The position numbers were made by a program, and so were the translations under genes. Of a stretch of 64,000 bases of DNA, positions 12,970 to 23,860 are shown piece after piece. Source of the stretch: Cannabis sativa (lineage: Eukaryota; Streptophyta; Magnoliopsida; Rosales; Cannabaceae); NCBI RefSeq assembly GCF_029168945.1, contig NC_083603.1:3596001-3660000 (forward strand), written 5' to 3'. Positions within the stretch are counted from its first letter, which is position 1, and the number at the start of each line of letters is the position of its first letter. The notes under the pieces were generated by a model. It saw nothing but the letters and a program-made list of their open reading frames with translations. It had not been told where the DNA came from and did not search any database.

Positions 12970-12990
12970 ACTATCCCCCCCTTAAAAGGA
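12970..12990 (-). other. Gypsy polypurine tract
   Basis: On the minus strand a purine run containing AAGGGGGGGATAG sits directly upstream of the 3' LTR. This is the expected primer for plus-strand DNA synthesis. Confidence 0.8.
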
Positions 12991-12999
12991 TTTCGTCCC

Positions 13000-13412
13000 C
13001 GAAATCTAACCTGAATAACTCTGGATATTGAGCTCGCATATCTGATTCTAGCTCCCAGGTGGCTTCTTCCACCTTCTTGTTTCTCCGAGAGAACCTTGAC
13101 CAACGCTATGGTCTTATTCCGAAGGACTTTATCCTTTCTATCCAGGATCCGCACCGGCCGTTCCTCATAAGACATATCGGCGAAGTGAAGGCTCTCATAA
13201 CTGAGTATATGAGAGGGGTCTGAAACGTATTTTCTCAACATTGAGACATGAAATACGTTGTGCACTGCTGATAAAGCTGGAGGCAATGCTAACCGATATG
13301 CCACTTGACCTATCTTCTCGAGAATCTCGAAAGGTCCTGTAAACCTAGGGCATAACTTGCCTCTTTTCCCGAAACGTTTAATCCCCTTCATCGGAGATAC
13401 TCGCAAAAACAC
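13000..13412 (-). pseudogene. Gypsy integrase C-terminal region
   Basis: It continues the integrase after a frameshift near 13,420. It reads FLRVSPMKGIKRFGKRGKL, GPFEILEKIG, then VFHVSMLRKYV and ERPVRILDRK. This is the C-terminal domain found in Tekay/Del-type gypsy integrases. A second shift near 13,080-13,090 puts the final chromodomain-like tail (read as ATWELE in the alternative frame) out of register. Confidence 0.85.
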
Positions 13413-13420
13413 ATGGTCCC

Positions 13421-14863
13421 CTACTCGGAACTCAACATCCCTACGTTTCGGACCGCGTAACTCTTCATGCCTTTCTGGGAGGCCAGCATTCTAGCTTTAA
13501 TCTTTTCTATTGCCTCATTGGTCCGCTGAACTGATTCTGGACCTAAATATTTCCTCTCCCCTGTCTCATCCCAGTGGATAGGGGATCTGCATTTTCTACC
13601 GTACAACAGTTCGTAGGGTGCCATCCCTATCGTACTCTGGTAACTGTTGTTGTAAGAGAACTCTATCAACGGTAGATATTTATTCCATGAACCCTCAAAG
13701 TCCATAACACAGGCTCTCAGCATGTCCTCCAATGTCTGAATTGTCCTTTCGGACTGACCATCTGTCTGAGGATGGAATGCTGTACTGAATTTTAGCTTCG
13801 TACCCATTGCCCGTTGCAAACTTTGCCAAAATTTGGAGGTGAATTTCGGATCCCTGTCCGAAACTATAGACTTCGGTACCCCGTGAAGTCTCACTATCTC
13901 CCTGACATATAACTCTGCCAACTGATCCACTGTAAACGTTGTCCTGACCGGCAGAAAATGAGCTGATTTCGTAAATCGGTCCACCACTACCCAGATGGAG
14001 TCATACATACCCGTGGTCCTAGGTAACCCGACCACAAAATCCATCGTAATATCCTCCCATTTCCATTCTGGTAGGGTTAGAGGCTGCAACAACCCTGCTG
14101 GTCTCTGATGTTCAGCCTTGATCTGCTGACACGTGAGGCATCTCGAAACGAATTCTACCAAATTCTTCTTCATACCGCTCCACCAGAAGTACGGCTTCAA
14201 ATCTTGGTACATCTTGGTGGTGCCGGGATGTAGAGAATATGGAGTAGAATGAGTCTCCTCGAAGATCTCGTTTCTCAAGTCCACACTGCTCGGGACACAA
14301 ACCCTGGCTTTATACAAAAGCATCCCACTATCTGACACTGAAAAGTCTTTGGCTTGACCAGCCAATACCTCATCTCGGATCTTCACTAACTCCGGATCTG
14401 TCGTCTGAGCAACCTTTATTCTTTCTAACGTATCGGATTGCGGCGTTAAGTTGTGAAGCTGACCTACCACAAACTCAATGCTGGATCTAACCATATCCTC
14501 TGCTAGCTGAGGTGAGATCTGAACCATGCTAGCCACTTGCCCGGGACCCTTTCTGCTCAGGGCATCGGCCACAACATTGGCTTTCCCGGGATGGTAAAGA
14601 ATCTCACAATCATAGTCCTTCACTAATTCCAACCAACGCCTTTGTCTCATGTTCAAATCTTTCTGAGTAAAGAAATACTTGAGACTTTTATGGTCGGTGT
14701 AGATCTCGCACTTCTCTCCATACAAGTAATGCCGCCAAATCTTCAGTGCAAAAACCACTGCGGCCAATTCTAAATCATGAGTCGGGTATCGCTGTTCATA
14801 ATCCTTTAACTGACGGGAGGCGTAAGCGATAACCCGATCGGCTTGCATCAATACGCACCCCAA
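13421..14863 (-). pseudogene. Gypsy RNase H and integrase core
   Basis: RNase H is recognisable from [33 protein letters not shown] and [11 protein letters not shown], ending at VVADALSRK. Integrase follows with a zinc-binding HHCC domain (HPGTTKMYQ to CLTCQQIK), a core with DFVVGLP, SDRDPKF and [16 protein letters not shown], and then [19 protein letters not shown]. The frame is open for 480 codons. It is shifted relative to the reverse transcriptase upstream (overlap at 14,848-14,863), where residues at the RNase H start are lost. Confidence 0.9.
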
Positions 14864-15813
14864 ACCCTGTTTGGATGCGTCACAAGATGAACCACGAACT
14901 TCTCCTCGTCCGAAGGCAAAGCTAGTACCGGAGCAGTAATCAACCTCTGTTTCAGCTCCTGAAAACTAGCTTCGCATTTATCTGACCAGATAAATCGCTG
15001 ATTCTTCTTTGTAAGCTCGGTTAGGGGCATTGAAATTTTGGAGAACCCCTCCACGAACCTACGGTAGTACCCAGCTAATCCCAAGAAGCTTCTAATCTCT
15101 GTCACTGTCTTCGGTCTCGGCCAATCCCTGACGGATTCGATCTTTCCGGGATCCACCTTGATCCCGTCCTTACCCACAATGTGTCCTAGGAAGGACACCT
15201 GAGACAACCAGAACTCACATTTCTTGAACTTGGCGTAGAGTCTATGTTCTCGAAGTCGTTGCAGTACCATCTGAAGATGTAACTCATGCTCCTCTTCTGA
15301 CTGAGAGTACACGAGGATGTCGTCGATAAACACGATCACACAGATATCGAGGAAATCCTTGAATACTCTATTCATCAGGTCCATGAATGCTGCAGGAGCA
15401 TTGGTTAGTCCGAATGACATAACCAGGAACTCGTAGTGTCCATACCTAGTACGGAAAGCCGTCTTTGGAATGTCCTCCTCTCGGATCCTCAACTGATGAT
15501 AACCCGAACGGAGATCAATCTTAGAAAAGACCGTCTTCCCCTGAAGCTGATCGAACAAGTCATCGATCCTAGGTAATGGATATTTGTTCTTCACCGTCAG
15601 CTTGTTCAACTCTCTGTAGTCGATGCACATCCTCATAGATCCATCCTTCTTCTTGACGAACAAAACCGGGGCTCCCCAAGGTGACACACTGGGCCGAATG
15701 AACCCTATGTCAAGCAACCCCTGGAGCTGAATCTTTAACTCCTTAAGTTCAGCTGGAGCCATCCTATACGGGGCTTTAGAAACCGGATCCACCCCTGGTG
15801 CCAAGTCAATCAC
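14848..15813 (-). pseudogene. Gypsy reverse transcriptase
   Basis: Classic Ty3/gypsy reverse transcriptase. It starts with [13 protein letters not shown]. Fingers and palm motifs include [26 protein letters not shown] and [21 protein letters not shown]. The catalytic motif [10 protein letters not shown] is intact. [19 protein letters not shown] and ITAPVLALP complete the connection. It ends in a frameshift at the RNase H boundary. The polymerase core itself shows no obvious missing residue. Confidence 0.92.
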
Positions 15814-15817
15814 GAAG

Positions 15818-16342
15818 TCAATCTCCCTGCTGAGGTGGTAACCCTGGAAGTTCTTCGGGAAAAACGTCCAAAAATTCCCGAACCACGCTGATGTCCTCTG
15901 GCCGAATGGTGTCTGGCCGAGTGGTGTCCACCACCACGGCCAGAAACCCTAAGCACCCACCGTGCAATAACTCTCTTGCTGACATAGCCGAGATCACCGG
16001 GATCCGAGATCCCTGAACCGAACCCACAAATACGAACGGTTCTTCACTTTCCGGTTGGAAGACCACCATCTTCCTCTTGCAATCAATGCTCGCCGAATAT
16101 TTAGATAGGAAATCCATTCCTAAAATAATATCAAATTCGACTAAGCTCATCTCTATCAGATCAGCGCTCAACTCTCTATCATCTATCCTGATCGGCATAG
16201 ACCTAATCCACCTATTGGAGATAACCAATTCTCCGCCAGGTAACAGGGTTCCAAACCCTGACTCATATCTATCAAAGGGTCTACCCAACTTACTAAAGAC
16301 TCTGGCCGCCACATAAGAACGTGTAGCCCCGTAATCAAACAA
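15818..16342 (-). pseudogene. Gypsy retropepsin region
   Basis: The aspartic protease active-site loop reads FDYGATRSYVA; the usual DSGA loop has Tyr in place of Ser. Later motifs are LVEFDIILGMDFLSKY and IDCKRKMVVF. The segment runs to [10 protein letters not shown], the usual link to reverse transcriptase. The frame breaks from gag upstream (stop at 16,361, new frame from 16,342) and ends just before the reverse transcriptase frame. Confidence 0.85.
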
Positions 16343-16360
16343 GACGAATAAAACGAGTCG

Positions 16361-17383
16361 TTAATAAGAATCCGACCCGTAACAACCGATGGGCCGGCAT
16401 CCGCATCGGCTGCGTGATCGCGAATACCCCGGCCGGAGTGGGCATCGCCGGAGCTCTCGGTGCCTCCGGCCGAGCCGGGGACATTCCCTCTTGAAGTGCC
16501 GGGCATGCCACAATGAAAGCATCCCCGCCCCTTGCACTCCCCCGATGGTGCCTCTTGCGGCTAGGGCACTCGGGATAGGAGAAGCGAGTCTCATTACCAC
16601 CGGGACGACTCCCTCTCGTTCGGTTCCCCCGAACCTCTTGTTCGACTCGAGCCGCCGAAGCAAAGTGGGTGCCCTCTTCCTCTGATCAATGGCCGAACCA
16701 CTACTCCCCCTGCTAAATCCTGATGCAGGAGGGGTAGGAGCTCCGCCACTATTCGGAGTACTAGCTGACTCTGACATGCACCCCACTGCGCCCTCAGCTC
16801 GCAGTGCCTTCTCCACCATCTGAGCGTAGGTGGTGCTGTCGTCTGTGGTAATCATCAGGTCATGCCTGATCTTGGGATTCAACCCGTCCAGGTACTTCTC
16901 CTTCCTGCTGAAGTCGGTCGGCACAATTCCCGAGGCTAACCTCGCCAACCGGTCAAACTGAGTAGTATACTCAGTGACACTCATGTTCTCCCGCTGGGTC
17001 AGGTGAACGAATTCTTTCCTCTTGGCGCTTCTAACCGCCTCATTGTAGTACTTCGCGTTGAAAAGTTCTTGGAACCTCTCCCAAGTCATGGTGGTGACAT
17101 CGTGAATCTGAGACACCATGTCCCACCATACCAGGGCATCCTCCTGGAACTGAAATGTGGCGCACACCACTCTGTCGTTGCCGGTGACACCCATAAAGTT
17201 CGACTCGGTGATCACCGTAAGCCACCGCTCGGCTTTCGACACATCCGGACCTCCCAGAATACCGAGGTGCTTGCTTCCGAACCTCTCATACAAAGGCTCC
17301 AATCTATGGGCCGCCACTACCATCTCGGCCCGGGCAAGGCGGGCGGTGCCACCGGAACTACGGCACCGGAACCGCAGGAGCAC
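16361..17383 (-). pseudogene. Gypsy gag
   Basis: Retrotransposon gag domain: ATFQFQEDALVWWDMV, WERFQELFNAKYY, EYTTQFDRLARLA and DLMITTDDSTTYAQMVEKAL. The C-terminal zinc knuckle is lost to a frameshift; an alternative frame near 16,500 reads CFHCGMPGTS. The region is markedly richer in G and C than the LTRs. The N-terminal part, about 17,390-17,700, lies in another frame and is degenerate. Confidence 0.85.
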
Positions 17384-17915
17384 CCCGTCGTCTCAACCTC
17401 TCGAATCTCGAGGTCTTGCTCTTCGATCCCGGCTTGCATCTCCGCAAACCGCAACTCCCGGTTCGGGGCTCCCCCGATCGGGCCGGGAGCCGGGGGCAGC
17501 CTGTGGCGGGTTCTCATCACCCCGACCACGAGCCCCGCCTCGGGGACCTCTACCTCGGCCCCAGCAGTGGGGGAAACCGAGCTCCCTCTCCCTGATTCGA
17601 CCCCACGGAGTTGCCTCGACTCCTGGTAGTCCGCCTGGCGTCCATCTAGTTAGAACCGCCTGCGAAACCAAGAGTTGGCATATCAGGTCGTATTCAAGGC
17701 GAGCTTACTAATGCCGCTTAATTTGGAAATTAGAAATGAAACATGCGCCTATTCTACTATCAGGCTACTAACATGCTTCCTAACAGGCTTTTCTTTTTTT
17801 TTTCATAACTGAATAAAATAAACTACTAAAGCAATAAAGGCTTACTGAACCGTGAACCGAGCTAACTGCTGATGATGATTGTACATGTCGTGACGATCTT
17901 CTAAGACAACCCGCG

Positions 17916-17927
17916 GCTCTGATACCA
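17916..17927 (-). other. Gypsy primer-binding site (initiator tRNA-Met)
   Basis: The minus strand reads TGGTATCAGAGC three bases inside the 5' LTR. It is complementary to the 3' end of plant initiator tRNA-Met, the usual primer for such elements. Confidence 0.9.
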
Positions 17928-17930
17928 AAT

Positions 17931-20173
17931 TGTAACACCCTAACTAATTTAGGCGTATTACGTGATTTTTAAACGTACTGTGCAGCTCGTTGCTAATCAA
18001 CGAGGTTTATGGAAAAACGTGATTAATTAAAATTTTGCTTTTTCATTAAACTTATAAACCATTTTACCAAAAAGTCTCGGGATCCCGATTTATAAAAATA
18101 TTTACAAACGTTTTTACTATTCAATTTTTACATCAAAATAAGGTCATCTAACGACCGTTACAAAAATCTCGGCCCCCGTCGTCCCGAGGATCGTACGCTC
18201 CAGGCCTAACCGCCCCGACATGTACAATCCCATAAGCTCGCTCACGGTCCATCAGCAACTGCCTTGCCTTTACCTACACATGAACGTAAACTGTGAGTCG
18301 ACAGACTCAGTAAGAAAAGCATAATAATATCATACATAAAACTGGCTGCCGTGTCCAACACGATACTGAGTCCCGCTACTGCCATGTCCAACATGGTACT
18401 GAGCACTACTGCCATGTCCAACATGGTACTGAGTTTTGAACGTTCAGGGGACGGTACTATTGACAAGTATCCTCCTGATCGGTCGAACCGGTCATACTCC
18501 GGCTGCTGGTCATACTCCACTGTACCGACGGGATAGGTCAATAGCATCGAACCACCAACCAAAGTGTCGGCTGATCGGCCGAACCGGTCATACTCCGCCG
18601 TCGGTCATACTCCGGCTGTACCGACGTGACGGGGTTGGGTGGTTCGAAGCCTAAATACATATCTAATGTAATCTAACAGCTTCCTACATGCACGCTAAAC
18701 ATGTAATCTACATATGCATACTGTTATACTAATCTTACCCGGATTCCGATTTCGGGTGTGCTTGGCCAACCCGACCGGAATCGAAGCCGAACGGCGGACA
18801 TCGGCTCCTAAACCATAAAAATCACAACGCTATAAGTTGACCCGCTAAATCACTTCCCGGACTAAAACTTGAAACTAAAAGTTTCCCTATCGATAAAAAG
18901 CATGGCAATACCCCTAAAAACCCAAAAACGAGGAAAACTAGGGTTCGAAAAATCCCCAACCGAAGACCGTTGCCCAACCTAATTCGGTTACGGGAAAATA
19001 CGAACCCCCATCCGAATTCCGGATGCTCAACCGGAATTCCGGTTCCTCGCGAGCAAAGAACCAAAAATTCTCATATCTTGACCAATTCGAACCCAATTGA
19101 TCCCAAACTCTCCGTACCTCTTCCATAGGTCCCAAATAACAATTCTAGAGCATCAAACCTACCCAGAAATCCCACATGCAAAATTCACCATTGAAGACCA
19201 AGCTTTGAGTTCAAGAACTCAAACTTGGTTAAACCCACTAGCATGCACCCTAGCCTAGTTAATTCTACTTAACTAAGCATTAAAAAAAACCTCTGCAAAC
19301 TAACAATAACATCCAGCAAATATACAGAAACAAAACATGGCATTATCTCACAAAAATCATCAATTTTCACAATTAATTTAAAAGCTTGAACAACCTAGCT
19401 ACTCATGCTTCACACAACTCATTTAACATCAAAAATCATGCTTTGAATCCATAAATTAACAACAAAATCACAAGAAGAAGAACATTTCACAATCACATGC
19501 ATTTCATCCATTTTCATCATTTTTCTTGAATAAAACACAAAGGGAAATAAAAGGGATCAAACCTAGACTTGAATTACACTTAGAGGAGGAGAAAATCACA
19601 AGCTTTGAAGAGGAAAATCTCTGCCCTAGCAGCCCAAGATTCAGCCGAAATGAGGGAGAAAGAGAGAGCTTTGAGTGAGTGTGTGTGTTGGAATTTCTTT
19701 TCAAAAAAAACTAAGTGTTGGAAAAAGAAATTAATATCATAATATACCATCTTTTTAAATCCATTTCAGCCAAATAATCACATAATTAATTATTCATTTT
19801 CCATTTAATAAATCATATAAGACAAAACACTAATGGGGCAAAAAGACCATTTTGCCCCCCACCATAAAATCACATAATTCATACTAAAGGGGTATTTTTG
19901 GGACATTCTAAATTCCCGGCCATTCCCAACATTCCCAATGTCTAAAACCCGTCCCCAAAATACTAACATACTAAGTTGTGATTTCTACTGAGCCAAACGC
20001 CGCGTTCCAAAATACCGGACACCGGAAATACGAAACATAAAAGCTACTGATGACATAATTATGCATATCTGAATTCCATAAATAACAAAGATAAATTATT
20101 TAAATAGCTATAAATAATTTCCTGATTAACATAAATAACTGCTAATCTCCAAATTAACTAAGCGGGCTTTACA
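17931..20173 (-). repeat. Gypsy 5' LTR
   Basis: It pairs with 10,732-12,969 (2,243 against 2,238 bp). It ends TTTACA directly against the CTAAA duplication in the MULE. The high similarity of the two LTRs suggests a fairly recent insertion. Confidence 0.95.
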
Positions 20174-20205
20174 CTAAAACTACTACTCTGTTCTATAACA
20201 GAATC

Positions 20206-22688
20206 ATGGAACATTTACTGTTGGTACTATACTACAATGAAAAATTTGTAGATAGATGCTTATACACGGATTATCAAGTAACAGGAATATTGATACCAAA
20301 AGGTTTCTCGTACCAAGAACTGAGAACACTAATCTGTCATACTTTGGAATTAAACAACATCACCACTGTTCTTGATATACAATTTCAAATACAAGAAGGT
20401 ATACCACCAATGAGGATCAAGGACGATAATTCTTGCAGAATTTATGAGCATATCAGGAAAAAAATGACAATGAGGCTGCCTTTCCACTATTCATTAACTA
20501 TACACAGTCATTGGATACTGTATATACACAGTCATTGGATACTGTCAACCAACTATTACATCAAGAAATTACTTGCTTTGACATAACCTCTGCAGCCTAT
20601 GAAAATGAAGAACCATATATACAAGATATTGATCCAATTCCTACATGGACAGATTATGCACTCTCAGTAGCTAATTACATCACAGAAAGAACTATAGAAG
20701 CTACCAACTCAAGCTGGGAAAACAAAACAAACATCATCAAAGATCCAAGGATTGACATAATAAGAGTTGGGCAAATTTTCCAAGACAAGGAAACAGTAAA
20801 GCTTGCCATGAGCCTATATGCAATCAAAAAGAATGAACAGCACAGGGTAAAAAGATCATCAACAAAGGACTACAGCTTAGTGTGTGTTGATAAAAATTGT
20901 AAATGGTACTTCTTGGCAACAAAACATGGAAAAACAAATCTCTTCAAAGTCAGAAAACTTGTGGAAGATCATACACGCTCAATAGAACGCATCCATGACG
21001 ATCACCCCCAAGCAACAAGTAACATAATAGCTGACTGCATCAAAAAAAAAAATTAGTAATCCAAAAAGAAACTACAAGCCAAATGAGATTGTTGATGATG
21101 TAGCAGAAGACTATAGTGTCTCAATTTCTTACCAAAAAGCTTGGAGAGCAAAAGAGAAGGCTTCAGAAAAAGTAATAGGCTGCCCACATGATTCATACAA
21201 TGAAATTCCAGGGATTCTGCACATGATAAAAAAATGCAATCCAGGTATAACTTCTTTGGTCTTAAACTACACTTAATCTTATAGCAACTAATCAGTAGCT
21301 CTAATGTGACAACACTCTCTCATAATATTGCAGGAACAATAACAGACTTAGTCCAACATGACAATGGGCATTTTAAGTACCTATTCTTTGCATTAGGAGT
21401 CTCAATAGAAGGCTGGAAACACTGCACACCTCTAATTGTGGTTGATGCAACTTTCCTTAAGAATGCATATGGAGGAACATTGATAATTGCTAGTGCACAA
21501 GATGCTGACAGACACATATTCCCACTAGCTTTTTCAGTAGTTGATTCTGAAAATGATGCATCATGGCAATACTTCATGGAAAAGCTCAAAGAATCATATG
21601 GGGAGCGTGAAGACCAATGCATAATTTCTGACAGACACGAAAGTATAGCAAAAGCAATGAAATCAGTATTCCCTAACTTGATGCATGGGGTATGTTGCTT
21701 CCATTTGTTCCAAAATATAAAAACAAGATTCAGAAAAGGAGGAGATGATCTAAGAGATGCATTCTACTGTGCAGCAAAAGCATACAATCAAACTGACTTC
21801 GACGATTCCATGAGGGACTTAGACAACATTGATAGTAGAATTCGTCCTTACCTGACAAATGAAGTTGGCCTAGAAAAATGGACAAGGCTTTACAGCCCAA
21901 ATAAACGCTACTCAACATTAACCTCCAACATCGCCGAGTCTGTGAACTCAGCATTGAAAGAAATCAGAGAGCTACCGATTGGAACACTGCTCGAATGTCT
22001 ACGTTGCTTGGTTCAAAAATGGTCATGGGAAAACAAAAATAGAGCTTTGTCCACATTCACAACATTAGCAAAAGTACCAGAAAAGATACTAAAGGATAAA
22101 CTGGAACGCAGTAAGAAACTAAAGGTAACCTTAAAACTTCACTTATATGCTACTTATTCGCATTCTGTTACTTCACACAAAGTAATAAAAAAAAATAGTT
22201 ATACTAATGGTTACCTCTTTTACATTTCACAGGTGCAAACATCCAATCTTGTCATATACACAGTAAAAGAATTGTAAAACTCCTATATTGTGGATATCCA
22301 AAACAGAACATGCACGTGTCAACGATTTCAGTATGATGAAATGCCGTGTTCTCACGCAATGGCTGTAATATCAAAAAGACACATGAAATGCTATGAGTAT
22401 TGCTCATACTACTACACAAAAGAAGCATTTCTTGCAACATATGAAGGTTCTGTGTTACCAATAGGTGACCCAAAGACATGGGACTTGCCTGATAACATCA
22501 AACAACTTCAAGTATTGCCACCAATATACAAGAGACCAGGAAGGCCAAAGAAACAAAGGTATAAAACTGCACTAGACAAAGCAACACAGAATAAATGTGC
22601 AAGATGCTTACAAAAAGGACACAACCGAAGGACTTGCAAAAATGATGCGGTCGAGCCAAAGAGAAAGAGAAAAAGAGACATTGAATAG
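20206..22688 (+). pseudogene. Mutator-like (mudrA/MULE) transposase, inactivated
   Basis: The inferred exons are 20,206-21,244, 21,334-22,124 and 22,233-22,688, with GT-AG introns. The order is an N-terminal MuDR DNA-binding region (LAMSLYAIKKNEQHRVKRSS, then CKWYFLATKH), a DDE-type MULE core (LIVVDATFLKNAYGG, QCIISDRHESIAKAM, CCFHLFQNIK), a SWIM zinc finger (CTCQRFQYDEMPCSH) and a CCHC knuckle (CARCLQKGHNRRTC). Three lesions break it: a frame change in an A-run near 20,458-20,465, another in an 11-A run at 21,042-21,052, and an in-frame TAA at 22,275-22,277 just before the SWIM motif. The second intron is 108 nt and stop-free. The N-terminal region also holds a 24-bp tandem duplication at 20,497-20,544. 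Confidence 0.9.
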
Positions 22689-23860
22689 CCCACCTATTAT
22701 TCTTCCATTTATACAAATACTATAAAAATAAAAACAATACTTTCAAATTGAGAAACTGCTAAGTAGCTTTACTTTCCAATGTTTCCCTACATTTTTCAAA
22801 AATACTATAAGAATAAAAAAACTTGTCATCTGTGAACACTGCTTTTAAGAATAGTTAAATTCATTTTTAAATTCTACATTTGGTTTTTAGTATTTAATAC
22901 GATTGATCACTAATATAAAAACTAACACGCTGCTTAATTATATATTCATATATTTTTATAATTTAGGCAAAAAATTAAGGTTGGACAATTCATTTATACT
23001 CAAAGTATATTATATATTACCATTGGCTTGTTATCTGGTGATGTTAATTAAAGAAAACTATAGGTTAGATATATAAAAGAGCTGGTTACATATTGTTATT
23101 ACTGGTATTTTGCAGTGACAAGATACCATCAAAATATACACACAAAAAAAATATAAAAAATTATACGTTATCCATTATTAAAAAATGATTAAAGTGTACC
23201 TCTAATTCAAATATGTTGCAAGCGACTACCATTGTAGAACCCCAAGTTAAAAAAATCCTCTTTTACAACCTGAACGTTTATAAAAAAAAAAATTAGAAAC
23301 AAAATAACTAATTTTTTCACTAAATGAATCATTCTAACTACTCTATACCTTGATTATTGATTTGTATTAAAACCCTCATTCAACCAAAAAAAATATAAAT
23401 AATTACTCTGCAAAAAAAAAACATTGTTGATTTTATGAAAATTAAGCTACAAACATTAGCTTAAAACTACAAAACACACTTTCTTTCCAACTTTATAAAC
23501 TTGAATACTTCCATTAAAACATAACATTCCAAACAACAATTTTAACTACTTATATACTTGCATATTTCCAAAAAAAGATACTAAACGGTCCCTTCACATC
23601 AGTGTTACCAACAACAAACAGATTAACACCTAGCTAAATACTACATATAAACCCTACTGTCCAGATACACCATTCACTAATACTAACAAACAAATGTACT
23701 AAAAAATTGGAGCTTAATTACAATTCTAAAAACAAAAGTAACAAAACAAGTTACTTTGACTCAAAATAGTTCACCAAAAAGTTTCATTCCAGTTGAAACT
23801 CCAACTTTAGTACACCAAAAAGTTTCATCCTAGTGCAGATTCGAAACCCCTTCAATCCAA
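22689..23860. other. Spacer between the two converging MULE genes
   Basis: AT-rich and non-coding. It must hold the 3' ends of both the transposase (plus) and the Ulp1-like gene (minus). Nothing else is recognised. Confidence 0.5.

Larger units (their letters stand above)
10732..20173 (-). mobile_element. Complete Ty3/gypsy LTR retrotransposon (chromovirus type), 9.4 kb
   Basis: Two LTRs of about 2.24 kb (10,732-12,969 and 17,931-20,173) bound gag, protease, reverse transcriptase, RNase H and integrase, all on the minus strand. The LTRs start TGTAACACCC and end TTTACA. A 5-bp duplication, CTAAA, flanks the element (10,727-10,731 and 20,174-20,178). A tRNA-iMet primer site and a polypurine tract lie in the right places. 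The integrase C-terminus (ERPVRILDRK near 13,150) is typical of the Tekay/Del chromoviruses. The coding region has several frameshifts, so this copy is non-autonomous. Confidence 0.95.
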
